Assembly: GCF_001423525.1 (NCBI RefSeq)
Contig: NZ_LMOI01000018.1
Coordinates: 321,435-385,434, forward strand
DNA length: 64,000 bases
Reading direction: 5' to 3'
Source: Arthrobacter sp. Leaf137
Lineage (GTDB): Bacteria > Actinomycetota > Actinomycetes > Actinomycetales > Micrococcaceae
Numbering within the stretch: position 1 is the stretch's first letter; each line of letters begins with the position of its first letter. A model generated the notes under the pieces. The model saw only the letters and a program-made list of their open reading frames with translations. It searched no databases and had not been told where the DNA came from. This document shows, piece by piece, positions 9,509 to 18,991 of this stretch. The position numbers and the translations under genes were made by a program.

Positions 9509-9585
9509 GTGCGATCTTCGCCCGCCCCAGCCAAGGGCGGCCGGTGACTCATGGCAGACTGAGGGGGGAACTGAAGGGAGAAGCC

Positions 9586-10428
9586 GTGCTTGTTGCTGAA
9601 CGCAGGTCGCGCATCATGTCGGAGGTACGCCGGCTTGGAACGGTGAGCCTTACCGGACTGGCGGAAGTGCTTGGCGTCAGCGAGATGACAGTCCGCCGGG
9701 ACATCGAAAGCCTCGCCACCGAGGGGCTGATTGAAAAGGTCCGCGGCGGAGCAACGATGCCTCGAGCCGCGAACGAACGAACCGACATCACCTTCGCAAC
9801 CCAGGCGCGGAACATGACCGCCGAAAAACGAAGTATCGCCAAAAGGGCGGCGACGCTGGTGGTTCCCGGAATGGCGGTAGGCCTCGCGGGGGGCTCCACC
9901 CTGTGGGCTCTGGCCCAGGAGTTGCGCGGTATCCCGGAACTGACCATCGTCACGAATTCGATTCCTGTTGCCGATGTGTTTGCCCGGCCGGACCGTGCGG
10001 ACGAACCGTACACCCAGACCGTTGTACTGACCGGTGGTGTCCGCACGCCTTCCGATGCCATGGTGGGCCCCGTCGCCGTCCGCTCCCTTGGCAGCCTGCA
10101 CTGCGACCTTGTCTTCATCGGCGTGTCCGGCGTCGACATTCAGGCCGGCCTCACAACGGTTAACCTCCTGGAAGCGGAAACTAATCGTGCGTTCGTTGCC
10201 GCCGGACGCGAAACCACCGTACTGGCTGACTCCAGCAAGTGGGGCGCCGTCGGTTTGACGACGATCGCCGAGCTCCACGAGGTCGATAGGTTGATCATGG
10301 ACGACGGCATCGACGAAACGGCGCAGAGGACGCTGCGCGCACATGTCAGGGAATTGTGGATCGTTGAGCAGGACGAGGCTGGCGCCCGCGGCGAAGCCCT
10401 GGACGATGTAGCCGGCCGGGCCGGATGA
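9586..10428 (+). CDS. DeoR/GlpR-family transcriptional regulator
   Basis: A 280-residue regulator. The start is a GTG at 9586 with AAGGGAG five bases upstream. Residues 1-55 contain the DeoR winged helix (RRSRIMSEVRRLG, then LAEVLGVSEMTVRRDIESL), and the rest is the DeoR sugar-phosphate sensor domain with its typical LAGGSTLWAL, VTNSIPVAD, LTGGV and FIGVSGVD motifs. Such proteins repress sugar operons until a phosphorylated sugar binds. It sits between the AXE1-like esterase gene (divergent) and the leftward ABC/oxidoreductase operon (convergent), so either may be its target. Confidence 0.9.
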   Translation: MLVAERRSRIMSEVRRLGTVSLTGLAEVLGVSEMTVRRDIESLATEGLIEKVRGGATMPRAANERTDITFATQARNMTAEKRSIAKRAATLVVPGMAVGLAGGSTLWALAQELRGIPELTIVTNSIPVADVFARPDRADEPYTQTVVLTGGVRTPSDAMVGPVAVRSLGSLHCDLVFIGVSGVDIQAGLTTVNLLEAETNRAFVAAGRETTVLADSSKWGAVGLTTIAELHEVDRLIMDDGIDETAQRTLRAHVRELWIVEQDEAGARGEALDDVAGRAG

Positions 10429-10460
10429 TCCGGCGTGGCTCATCTGATGGTGTCGGGAGC

Positions 10461-11375
10461 TCATCGTTCCTGCACCCCGCTGGCCCGCAATGAGCTCGCC
10501 CGCACAACCAAGGCAGAATCAACGACGATGTGACGGACGGGGGTGTCAGACCCCGGAGGCGCTGCTATCTGCCGTTCCAGTTCGCTGAAGGCTGCCTCGA
10601 CAATTCGTCCGTCATCGGGGGCGACAGAGCTTAGCGCCGGTACGGAAAACTGGCTGGCGTGAACGTTGTCGATTCCAATGACTGCCACGTCCCCGGGGAC
10701 CCGGACACCGGCTTCGTTGAGGCCGGCCAGTACGCCGAAGGCAACGGAATCGTTGGAACACACCACGCCGTCAAAGCCTGCGCCTGTGGCCTTGAGGGAC
10801 CGTATCGCGCGCAGACCTTCCTCGGGCGTAAAAGCGTCCACGGACACTACCAGGTGGGATTCCTTTGCAAGGGCGAGACGGTCGACAGCGTCGCGGTAAC
10901 CGGCGTAACGCTGATCGGCCGCGTCAGAAGGCCTGGCGTCCCGTGGTCCAATGAACGCCACCCGCGCACACCCGGCCGATGCCAGGTGTTCGGTGGCAGT
11001 GTCTGCGGCTGCCCGGTTATCGATCGAGATATGCGTGAAAGGGCTCACCTGGATGTGCTCGCCCAGAAGCACCAGCGGCCCCGGGGACGTACGGCGGGTG
11101 AGGTCGCCGACTGTCAGCGACCGCGGAATATGGATGAGGCCGTCGATGGCGGGAAGCCCAACGCCGTTGGCAACGTCCACCTCCCGGTCGTGATCGCCTT
11201 CAGTCTGCTGGATGAGGATGGACAAGCCCCGTTTCTCGGCACCACGCGCCAGCAGTGTCGTCAGCTCAGCGAAATACGGTTCCTCCAGGTTGGGAACGGC
11301 GAGGGCCACAATTCCGGTACGCTCCCGCCGGGTGACCGGCGTGCTGCGCTCGGAGGCCGAGTTGGCAACGGACAC
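10461..11375 (-). CDS. LacI/GalR-like sugar-sensor protein lacking the helix-turn-helix
   Basis: A 304-residue protein from a GTG at 11375 preceded by an excellent AGGAGG six bases away. From residue 20 on it is a type-1 periplasmic-binding fold as in LacI regulators: TGIVALAVPNLEEPYF, then the conserved DGVVCSNDSVAFGVL and GDVAVIGIDN motifs. The usual N-terminal DNA-binding domain of about 55 residues is absent. Only 79 bases separate the GTG from the upstream oxidoreductase stop, so there is no room for it; the frame can extend to 11477 but shows no helix-turn-helix. It has no signal peptide. It is the last gene of the leftward ABC operon. It may be a cytosolic sugar sensor or a decayed regulator. 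Confidence 0.8.
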   Translation of the reverse strand: MSVANSASERSTPVTRRERTGIVALAVPNLEEPYFAELTTLLARGAEKRGLSILIQQTEGDHDREVDVANGVGLPAIDGLIHIPRSLTVGDLTRRTSPGPLVLLGEHIQVSPFTHISIDNRAAADTATEHLASAGCARVAFIGPRDARPSDAADQRYAGYRDAVDRLALAKESHLVVSVDAFTPEEGLRAIRSLKATGAGFDGVVCSNDSVAFGVLAGLNEAGVRVPGDVAVIGIDNVHASQFSVPALSSVAPDDGRIVEAAFSELERQIAAPPGSDTPVRHIVVDSALVVRASSLRASGVQER

Positions 11376-11454
11376 TGTTGTCCTCCTGGCTAAAGGTCGC
11401 CCGCTGGGTCCCCCGGGACGGTCTGATCTGTAGGTTAGGGTATCGCGCCGCATT

Positions 11455-13737
11455 TCACTCCTGCACCCGCAGGGCAACGACGCGCGCCTGTACGGCCCCG
11501 TTCGTCGCGGTGATAACCAGTCGCAGGGCCTTAAACGGTCCTACCCCGGGAGGAACAGGGTGAACGCGGTGCCGCCGCCTGTTGCCGGTCTCTTCCGCAA
11601 TGGGAAGCCAGTCGCCGCAAGACTCACTCCCTGCCGACGGAGGCCTGTCCGGCAGCACCTCAATACGGTAGTCCTTGACGAGCTCAGGGATAACCAGATG
11701 GGGGCTTCGGTGATGATGGAGGGTGTTCAGCTCAAGGTCAACGTCATCGTCGAACACCACGCGGACCTCCCGCGCGTCCACCGCTTGGCCCCAATCCAGG
11801 CGCAGCCATTCCGGCTGCCCGGCCGTCATTGGAGCCGATGCCCACATGTTCGGGCCCCCGAATGGCCGGTTATAGCCGCTGACCGCACGTTCCGGCGCCA
11901 AGGCCGCTGTCCGCGGAAGGGCACGGAACACCACGGATTTTCCCCGTAAGGGCTTGGTTGGCCACTGCACAAGGAGTTCTTCCTGGCTGATCATCACATT
12001 CTGATCTTCCGAATCGGGTGCCCGCAGAAGCGTCAGGACCCCGGGTGGCAGCTCCGGCGACAGATGCACCACGACGTCGTCATTTGCGCGTAGGACCACG
12101 ACGGCGTTTTGGGGCTCGCAGGTTGGCCAGCCAATGGCTGCGGTGATCCATTGTTGGTGCCCCGCCGGGATCATGACCTCTGCCGATGACTCCAGGTGTT
12201 GGGGGACAACGTTCTGCGTTTTGCCCGTTGACCAGGCTTCCACCGTCAATGTCGTGTCCCGCAGGGCGGTGATGAGGAGCTCCACGGCGTCGAGTCGCGG
12301 ATGGACCGGCACAACGATGCCGATGTCGTTGACCAGGCTATGGGATTCGTGATCAGTGTGTTCTCCCGTCCCGATATGCGTTGTCAACGTCGATGCAGAC
12401 ACGGCTGCCCGACGCGCCAAATCGGCGGGGTCGTTGTTGGGGACGCCCAGAACGGGGGCATCCCAGCGAAGCAGGGTCTGGCGCAGTTCATCGCGGTGCT
12501 CCTTGTAGAGGCCGCGGGGCGTTGTCCGCTTGTCGAGCACCAGGGAGGCGGCTGTCCCCGCAGCCTGCCCCATAGCAGCGCATGTGGCCATTACACGTGC
12601 GGCCCCGAAAGCGATGTGCGTGGCAGAAACATTGCGGCCGGCCATCAGCAGGTTCTCCACGTTCGCAGAATAGAGGGAACGGAAGGGGATCTCGAAAACA
12701 CCATTCGAGAAACGCTGCAAGGCTCCGGCATTTCTTGAATACATCCCTTCAGCGGGGTGCAGGTCGATGGACCAGCCGCCATATGCGATGCCATCGTCGA
12801 ATTCCGTCTGTCCGACGATATCGCCCTGGTGGAGGGTGTAGTCCCCCACCAGACGGCGGTATTCCCGTTTCCCGGGTACGTTCCCGATCCACTCAAGGTC
12901 GAGGGTCTCGGCATCGAACGCCCCGGAATTCTTGATGTAGTCCCAAATACCGAGGATGACCGACCTGAGCTCATCACGGATCCGCTCGTTGTCCTCCACA
13001 ATGTCCAGTTCCCCGCCCCATTCCACCCACCAATAGTGGGCGCCGTTGTCGCCGCTGCGGATGACGCGCGAGGTCGGGATGGATGTTTCGCGGATGTCCT
13101 TCGCAGTTTCCGGGGGGACAAAGCGGATCGGGCGTCCCGTGTCCTTGGTGTAGAACAGCAGCGTCGACCCAAGGAACTCACGCACTGGTTCTTCCGGTGC
13201 CCAGTCCTCGCCGAAGTCCGCCCGCCCTTCCTTCCCTAGCCGTGCCTGGGCGCCCGCTAGGTGGCCCACCAAACCGTCGCCGGTGCAGTCGAGGAAGACC
13301 GGGGCGATGAATGTGGTCAGGGTTTCCGAACCCATGGTCCAGCCGCACACAGACTCTATGGTGCGGGCGTCGTCGGGACCGCTGGCGAGGACATCCCGCA
13401 CGTCGGTGTTGAGGAACAGCGAGATGTTCTCCTCCCGCCGGACTGCGTCGAGCACCACGTCGTCCCAGTGGATGGGGTTACCCTCCGGATTTCGGAACTG
13501 ATTTTCGACATAGAGCTCGCCAATGATTCCGGTTTCCCGCGCCCACCGCTGGTTTCCGTGGGCCGTGGCTCCGCACACCCACACCCTGACCTCCGATGAT
13601 GAGTTGCCGCCCAGTACTGGGCGGTTGTTGATCAGAGCAACGCGTTTTCCAAGGCGCGCTGCAGAAACCGCTGCACTGACGCCGGCCAGACCTCCTCCAA
13701 TAACGACGACGTCGGCCTCGACGGTCTGTGTTCGCAT
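11455..13737 (-). CDS. FAD-dependent oxidoreductase with C-terminal sugar-binding-like region
   Basis: A 760-residue protein. The ATG at 13737 is chosen because it begins directly before a classic FAD-binding Rossmann motif (VVVIGGGLAGVSAAVSAARLG) and does not overlap the upstream gene. The HGNQRW and GDGLVGHLAGA motifs and the central ATHIAFGAARVMATCAAMGQA fit the FAD_oxidored family (PF12831), frequent in bacterial polysaccharide loci but of uncertain reaction. The last 250 residues look like a beta-sandwich region ending in a segment resembling F5/8-type domains. No signal peptide is seen, so it probably acts on an imported sugar. It lies between the BNR protein and LacI-like sensor genes in the leftward operon. 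Confidence 0.82.
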   Translation of the reverse strand: MRTQTVEADVVVIGGGLAGVSAAVSAARLGKRVALINNRPVLGGNSSSEVRVWVCGATAHGNQRWARETGIIGELYVENQFRNPEGNPIHWDDVVLDAVRREENISLFLNTDVRDVLASGPDDARTIESVCGWTMGSETLTTFIAPVFLDCTGDGLVGHLAGAQARLGKEGRADFGEDWAPEEPVREFLGSTLLFYTKDTGRPIRFVPPETAKDIRETSIPTSRVIRSGDNGAHYWWVEWGGELDIVEDNERIRDELRSVILGIWDYIKNSGAFDAETLDLEWIGNVPGKREYRRLVGDYTLHQGDIVGQTEFDDGIAYGGWSIDLHPAEGMYSRNAGALQRFSNGVFEIPFRSLYSANVENLLMAGRNVSATHIAFGAARVMATCAAMGQAAGTAASLVLDKRTTPRGLYKEHRDELRQTLLRWDAPVLGVPNNDPADLARRAAVSASTLTTHIGTGEHTDHESHSLVNDIGIVVPVHPRLDAVELLITALRDTTLTVEAWSTGKTQNVVPQHLESSAEVMIPAGHQQWITAAIGWPTCEPQNAVVVLRANDDVVVHLSPELPPGVLTLLRAPDSEDQNVMISQEELLVQWPTKPLRGKSVVFRALPRTAALAPERAVSGYNRPFGGPNMWASAPMTAGQPEWLRLDWGQAVDAREVRVVFDDDVDLELNTLHHHRSPHLVIPELVKDYRIEVLPDRPPSAGSESCGDWLPIAEETGNRRRHRVHPVPPGVGPFKALRLVITATNGAVQARVVALRVQE

Positions 13738-13774
13738 GCTCTGTTTGTTCCTTCCTGGGGGCGGAGCTGAGGAC

Positions 13775-15619
13775 TCAGCTTTTTGCGATGGCTTCAATCT
13801 CAAAGACCCTTGCAACGTCGGTCGGTGAAGCGGAAGGGTCACTGATGAGTAGGCGGATGCTGTCTACTTCGAGGTCAACAGCTACGGCCGTCCTGACCAG
13901 CCGGTCCCGGTTGCCGGTGTACTGTCCCACTTGGGTCCAGCCTTCAGTTGTGTGGACCTCCACGGTGAAGCTGCGCAGCACCGAATCTGTTCCCGGGTCA
14001 GTGCTGTAGCCGCTCCGGACCCTTATCTCGTCGAGCCGTTGGGGTTTGCGCAGCGTGATAGTAATGCTGGGGGCCGTATCGCCGACTGCCGATATCCACC
14101 TGCTTGCGTCGGTGCAGATGCCGTCGACGGCAAGTTCGCCGCCCGTGTCCGGCCGGAGGGCGGACGAGGCCTGCACACTGGCTCCCAGTGCGACATTGAC
14201 GCCGCCGAGTTCTCCGCGCAGGTTTGCCACGATGTCCTCGAGTTTGCTGCCCTCGCTTGTCCGGCCGGCACGGGGCAACTCGACGTATTCCAGTACCGCA
14301 GGAGCAGCGTTGGGAGCACTCAGGTACAGGATGTCTGTACCGTCTGGCCGGGTCTCTGCCCGCATCCGTTGCTGCCCAATGCGCTGCTCACCCACGGGAA
14401 AGTAGGCCAATCCCTCTCGACCCTGGGTCTTTTCGATCATCACTGCCTGGCTGCGGAGCTCTCCGCACACCTGTGCCGTAAGGACAGTGTAGGCACGTGT
14501 TCTGGATCCGAAGGACGTGGTGTCCAGCGCCGCCGCAGTGGCCACGCCACTGCCCAGGGAAGAGGTGTCAAGGAGCATCTCAGTGACCCAGTTGGAACCG
14601 TCCCACGTCACGTTAAGAAAGTCATAAGCGGCCGCATCCTTGGGCACGAAACGGTAGACGATGCCCGCCGGCCTGGAGCCCCGCATAGCAAGCTTGGCTG
14701 ACTGCAGGGCCGGCGTGAAGGAACGTATGGTCTCATCCGGCCCTAAGTCCCGCCAGATCACGGCCCCAGCGGTGGTGGGAGTGATAGGGCCGGTAAGGGC
14801 CTGGCCGGCGACGTCGGTGAACGTCCCGGAGTCGGGGTCATAGACGGCGTAGGAGCCAAGATGCCGCGCAGGGTCCGCCGGAAAGGGACCCCATTCCCAA
14901 AGGAGGTGCAACCGTCCGTCCTCGCCGACTGCGAGGTCATCCGGATAGAAGGCGTATCCCTTGGCCGCAGCGATGACAGTCTCCCGCTCCCACCGGCCCG
15001 CTCCAAGGTCGTAGTGATACAGGACGCCCTCCCGTGCGCCGTCTGCGTCGGTACCTGTGCGGACCAGCACCCATGCGTCCCCGTCCGGGCCGCTGGCCGT
15101 TACCGGGTAGGTGATATCGACGTCGAGGTCAGGCATTTCGGACGTTGCGTCAGTCATCGATCTGACGTCACCTGGGGAGGCCGAGCGGAAATAGTTCCAC
15201 TTCTCGTTGTGCATGGAGACAAAGGCATGGATTGTTCCGTTGCCGTCGACGACAATTGATGGCTGGTTGTGGCCGTTGTCGTCAAGGAACGTTACACAGG
15301 GTCCGTTCGTGTCGGTGCGCAGGCAGCCTTCGGTCCACGCGCCGCCATCGTCCCGGGAAGCGACGTGGACTTCGTGCCGCGAAGACGCCGCGGCGGGTGC
15401 GTTGAAAGCAAAGTAGGTAGTTCCGTTGGCTACGGCCACAGGATTCCACCATGCTGCCTGGTTTGAACTGTCAACCTTGAAGGGCAGCGTTTCCGAGGAG
15501 GCCCGGGAGGCGGCGTCTACAGTGCCGTTGCTGGCTGCCGCTCCGGGCACCAGGCCGGCGAGGAGGACCACAAGGGCCGAGCTGACGGTGAGGACGGGTC
15601 GAAGGAGGTGCTGAAGCAT
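13775..15619 (-). CDS. Secreted BNR-repeat protein with C-terminal F5/8-type C domain
   Basis: A 614-residue exported protein. The ATG at 15619 has AAGGAAG five bases upstream and gives a signal peptide with a Leu/Val-rich core and likely cleavage after GAAA. Residues 50-450 are a BNR-4-type beta-propeller (repeated D-G-x-W/T blades such as SRDDGGAWT and GEDGRLHLLWEWG). Residues 480-614 are a discoidin-like carbohydrate-binding domain (LDEIRVRSGYSTDPG ... RLLISD). Members of this propeller group include polysaccharide lyases and glycan-binding proteins; I cannot tell which this is. Its place beside an ABC sugar importer suggests it acts on the polysaccharide outside the cell. Confidence 0.8.
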   Translation of the reverse strand: MLQHLLRPVLTVSSALVVLLAGLVPGAAASNGTVDAASRASSETLPFKVDSSNQAAWWNPVAVANGTTYFAFNAPAAASSRHEVHVASRDDGGAWTEGCLRTDTNGPCVTFLDDNGHNQPSIVVDGNGTIHAFVSMHNEKWNYFRSASPGDVRSMTDATSEMPDLDVDITYPVTASGPDGDAWVLVRTGTDADGAREGVLYHYDLGAGRWERETVIAAAKGYAFYPDDLAVGEDGRLHLLWEWGPFPADPARHLGSYAVYDPDSGTFTDVAGQALTGPITPTTAGAVIWRDLGPDETIRSFTPALQSAKLAMRGSRPAGIVYRFVPKDAAAYDFLNVTWDGSNWVTEMLLDTSSLGSGVATAAALDTTSFGSRTRAYTVLTAQVCGELRSQAVMIEKTQGREGLAYFPVGEQRIGQQRMRAETRPDGTDILYLSAPNAAPAVLEYVELPRAGRTSEGSKLEDIVANLRGELGGVNVALGASVQASSALRPDTGGELAVDGICTDASRWISAVGDTAPSITITLRKPQRLDEIRVRSGYSTDPGTDSVLRSFTVEVHTTEGWTQVGQYTGNRDRLVRTAVAVDLEVDSIRLLISDPSASPTDVARVFEIEAIAKS

Positions 15620-15702
15620 ACGTTCTTCCTTGAACTGTGATGCGGGTCTGGCATGGCGGATAGGGAACCCGGCGGCGCCGCCGGGGCCGAACAAGTACCG
15701 GC

Positions 15703-17022
15703 CTAGCGAACGAGCTTCTGGGCGGCCTCGCCGGCCGCCTTCATGGCGTCGGCTGGTTTCGCTGAACCGACCAGGACGGCCTGGACGCGGTTGGCGATTT
15801 CCGATTCCACTTGTGAGTACGAGGTGAAGGCCCAGAGCGGATTCGTCGTGGCGGTAGCTGTGATGCGTTCGCTGAAGAGGGAACCGAAAGCGTCGGACGC
15901 CACTTTGTCCGATTCCAGCGCTTCGGCCGTTGCCGGAGGCAGTCCGCGGACCGCATAGTCGCCGAGCACTGTGTCCAAATCGGATGTTGCGAACTGGGCG
16001 AAGTCGCCGGCAGTTGCGGCACCGTCTCCGTCCACGACGGCAATCGCGCCACCCCAGACGAGCGCGCGCGGCTTGTCTCCCTGTTTCAGGACGGGGCGCG
16101 CCACGGGGTTGAGCTTGCTGGCGAGATTGGCATCGGGTGACTCCTTGGTGACAGCGTTGCGGCCCACCGGGGCGTCGTCGTAGATCGCGGCGCGCCCCTG
16201 CGAGAACAGCGAGCGCGCGTCAAAGCGGTCCACATCAGGAGAAATCAACCCCTGGTCGTAAAGGCTCTTATACCAAGTGACCGCTTCAACACTTGCGTCA
16301 TCGCCGATGGTCACTGTGTCACCGTCAACCAGCGGACTGCCGAACGTCTGCATCCAGATCAGGACGTCCTTCAGCTGGGCGGCCTTCGTTGAAGCTGCGT
16401 AAGGAATGATCCCGCCGCCGAGTGCCTTCAGGTCCTTCAAAGTCTTTTCAAATCCGTCAATTGTTGTGGGAAAGCCGTCAGGGGCAACACCGACCTTCTG
16501 CAGCATCTCCGCGTTTGAGACGAGCCCGATTGCGCCAATGGTCCACGGCAACGCGTACTGGACCCCGTCAAACCGGGCAGCGGCTAGGGCGGCGTCAGTG
16601 TATCCGCGGCCCTCTGCCAGGCTGGAGAGGTCCTGGAGTTTGCCCATGGCGGCCAGTGAGCCCAGCCAGGCAACGTCAACGTGCGCCGCACCTGTGAACT
16701 GTCCGCCTTTGATCTGAAGCGTCAGCTGGTTGATGTACTCGTTATAGGGGAAAGACGTGGGCGCGACTTTCACTCCTTGTTTGGCTTCGTAGCCGTCGAT
16801 GATCTGCTCAAGCGCCGGCGCTGCGGCGGCTTCAGTCAGGGACCAGGAAGCGAACTTAAAGTCAGTCGGCCCTGCCCCGCTGAGGCCGGCGCTCCCCTGC
16901 GGAGAAGCGCCGCCCGACGTCGGCATGCACCCGCCCAGGGCGGTAGCGGCGGCGCCAAGGCCGAAGAGCTGCAGTGCTCCGCGCCTTGTCAGTGAGGGAC
17001 GGGTAGGAAAGTTTGCGGACAC
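15703..17022 (-). CDS. ABC transporter carbohydrate-binding lipoprotein
   Basis: A 439-residue extracellular solute-binding protein of the family that serves sugar importers. The start is a GTG at 17022 with AAGGAGG six bases before it. Its N-terminus has a twin-arginine (R13-R14), a hydrophobic stretch, and a lipobox LGGC giving lipid-modified Cys32, so it is probably exported and anchored to the membrane, possibly by the Tat route. The body shows typical motifs: AWLGSLAAMGKLQDLSSL, ALPWTIGAIGLVSN and FSQGRAAIYDDAPVG. It lies downstream of the two permease genes. No ATP-binding subunit is present in the locus; many Actinobacteria use one shared ATPase for such importers. Confidence 0.9.
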   Translation of the reverse strand: MSANFPTRPSLTRRGALQLFGLGAAATALGGCMPTSGGASPQGSAGLSGAGPTDFKFASWSLTEAAAAPALEQIIDGYEAKQGVKVAPTSFPYNEYINQLTLQIKGGQFTGAAHVDVAWLGSLAAMGKLQDLSSLAEGRGYTDAALAAARFDGVQYALPWTIGAIGLVSNAEMLQKVGVAPDGFPTTIDGFEKTLKDLKALGGGIIPYAASTKAAQLKDVLIWMQTFGSPLVDGDTVTIGDDASVEAVTWYKSLYDQGLISPDVDRFDARSLFSQGRAAIYDDAPVGRNAVTKESPDANLASKLNPVARPVLKQGDKPRALVWGGAIAVVDGDGAATAGDFAQFATSDLDTVLGDYAVRGLPPATAEALESDKVASDAFGSLFSERITATATTNPLWAFTSYSQVESEIANRVQAVLVGSAKPADAMKAAGEAAQKLVR

Positions 17023-17077
17023 AGGTGTCCTCCTTGTCGTGGGTCTTGTGTTGGATGCTGCGGGGTACAGCGGTGTT

Positions 17078-18007
17078 CTAGCCTTTGACGGCACCGGCAG
17101 TCATGCCGCTGACGAGGAACCGCTGCAGCAGGATGAAGGCGAGAGCAACGGGCAGCGAAACAACCAGCGAGGCGGCCATCAGTTCCGGCCACGCCGTGGC
17201 CGCTTCGCCGACATATGTGTTGACGAGTCCGGGTGGAAGCGTCTGCTTGTCAGGACCGGCCAGTGTCAGGGCGAAAATGAAGTCATTCCAACCTCGGACG
17301 AACGCAAACAGCCCGGCCGCCACCATGCCCGGGGCGGAGAGCGGCAGCACTATCGAGTGGATGATGCGCAGGCGTGACGCTCCGTCCATGAGGGCGGCCT
17401 CAATGAGCTCGTTGGGGATGGTGTCGAAGAATCCCTTGAGCATCCATACGCACAGGGGAAGCGTGAAGGTGGTGAAGGAGAGAACCAGGGCCGTATAGGT
17501 GTTGAGCAGGCCGTAGGCGCTGAAGACTGTGTAGAGCGTCACCAGCAGCAGGGCCTGCGGGAACATTTGGGATGCGAGAACGAAGTACATCAGCGCCCGG
17601 CGCCCGGTGTATCTGAACTTCGAGAAGGAGTAGCCCATATAGGCGGAGACAATGACCGACAGCACAGCCGTGACGACGGAAACGATGATGCTGTTCTGCA
17701 TGTAGGTGAACAGCTGTGAATTCGAGAACAAAGACGCGTAGGCCTCGAATGACACCTCGCTGGGAAAAAGCCGTGGCGGATAAGAGAAGACCTGGTCCCT
17801 GGGCGTCAGGGAGGTGGCCAACAACCAGTACACCGGGAGCAGGCCGAAGCCGCCGCAGACAATCACGGAAGCCCAGGCGGCGACGCGCACACCCGGGCGG
17901 TCTGCGCGCAGGGCCGGCGCCTTCCGCGGGGTCCTTTCCTTCATTAGTTGGCTGCCACTAGCATCTGGTGCCGTCGTAGGGGCTGGGCTCTGGTGAGTGG
18001 TGGTCAT
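17078..18007 (-). CDS. ABC transporter permease, MalG type
   Basis: A 309-residue inner-membrane subunit with about six helices. The coupling (EAA) loop is visible as ELIEAALMDGASRLRIIHSIVLP, which contacts the ATPase. The N-terminal 35 residues are a polar Ala/Pro/Thr-rich tail. The ATG at 18007 overlaps the stop of the upstream permease by four bases and has GAGGAACG before it, showing translational coupling. Together with the partner permease and the binding lipoprotein it forms a CUT1-type sugar importer. Confidence 0.92.
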   Translation of the reverse strand: MTTTHQSPAPTTAPDASGSQLMKERTPRKAPALRADRPGVRVAAWASVIVCGGFGLLPVYWLLATSLTPRDQVFSYPPRLFPSEVSFEAYASLFSNSQLFTYMQNSIIVSVVTAVLSVIVSAYMGYSFSKFRYTGRRALMYFVLASQMFPQALLLVTLYTVFSAYGLLNTYTALVLSFTTFTLPLCVWMLKGFFDTIPNELIEAALMDGASRLRIIHSIVLPLSAPGMVAAGLFAFVRGWNDFIFALTLAGPDKQTLPPGLVNTYVGEAATAWPELMAASLVVSLPVALAFILLQRFLVSGMTAGAVKG

Positions 18008-18918
18008 CGTTCCTCGCCTTTCTCTGAGAAGCGCACATAGACCACCACGAGCGCCATGAGGAGAATCAGCCATAGCAGGCCCAAAGCACCGGCATGCCCG
18101 AGGTCATACCCGCGGAATGCGGTTTCGTAAACGGAAGTAGCAAAGGTCTGGGTACTGCCCGCAGGCCCTCCGCCGGTGAGGACATAAATGATGTCGAAGT
18201 GCTGGAAGTTCCAGATGAACTCCAGAAGGAGAACGAGCCCGATGATGCCCTTCAGTTGCGGCACCGTGATGGCGAAGAAGCGCCTGACCGTGCCGGCTCC
18301 GTCCATTTCGGCGGCTTCGTGCAGCTCGCGCGGCACTGTTTGAAGACCAGCGAGGAGCATGACCATGATCCAAGGGAAGGACTGCCACGTCTTAGCGATA
18401 ATGACAGCCCACATGGCCGTGCCGGGCTGGGCCAGCCAGGCCTGGGGCTCGACCCCGAGGGGTGCGAGCAGGGCGTTCATCACACCGTAATTTCCGTTGA
18501 AGATCCACATCCATAAGAAGGAAACCACCACGCCGGGCACCAGCCATGGAATAAGCATGAGTCCACGCATCAGGTTGGCACCCCGGATTCGGGTGTTTAG
18601 TGCGAGGGCAAGGGCGAAGCCGATGGCAAACGGCAGGATGGTTGTACCGAGGGTGAAGATCATCGTCTGCTGGAACAGTTGGAAGAAGTTCCCTTGCAGG
18701 ACGTCGACGATGTTGTCGAAACCGACAAATTTCCGTCCCGGGACTACCAGGCTCTGCTTGAAGAAGGCCGTCACGAGGGCCGTCAACAGAGGATAAGCCA
18801 CGATTGCGGTCATCAAAGCGATTCCCGGCAGGACCAGGAGGATAGCGAAGACTCCGTCTGACAGCCTTCGAGGCTTGTTAGAAGATGTTATTACTTGTGA
18901 ACTGCTTGTCATATTCAC
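18004..18918 (-). CDS. ABC transporter permease, MalF/UgpA type
   Basis: A 304-residue inner-membrane subunit with six helices and the EAA loop ELHEAAEMDGAGTVRRFFAITVP. It is the first gene of the leftward operon. The start used is a GTG at 18918; an ATG two codons later (18912) is equally possible, since the GAGGAA lies rather far upstream. A promoter is proposed at 18992-19021. With the MalG-type permease and the lipoprotein it should import an oligosaccharide or polysaccharide fragment. Confidence 0.9.
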   Translation of the reverse strand: MNMTSSSQVITSSNKPRRLSDGVFAILLVLPGIALMTAIVAYPLLTALVTAFFKQSLVVPGRKFVGFDNIVDVLQGNFFQLFQQTMIFTLGTTILPFAIGFALALALNTRIRGANLMRGLMLIPWLVPGVVVSFLWMWIFNGNYGVMNALLAPLGVEPQAWLAQPGTAMWAVIIAKTWQSFPWIMVMLLAGLQTVPRELHEAAEMDGAGTVRRFFAITVPQLKGIIGLVLLLEFIWNFQHFDIIYVLTGGGPAGSTQTFATSVYETAFRGYDLGHAGALGLLWLILLMALVVVYVRFSEKGEER

Positions 18919-18991
18919 ATCCGTGTGATTTTTCCTCGCCCTTGAGGCAAATGCGGGCTCATATGGGCCTGTTTCGTTTATGTGCCCCTTC

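Noticed and set aside
10461..11477. Longer start of the LacI-like protein at 11477
   Set aside because: It overlaps the end of the oxidoreductase gene and adds residues with no helix-turn-helix; the GTG at 11375 has a far better ribosome binding site.
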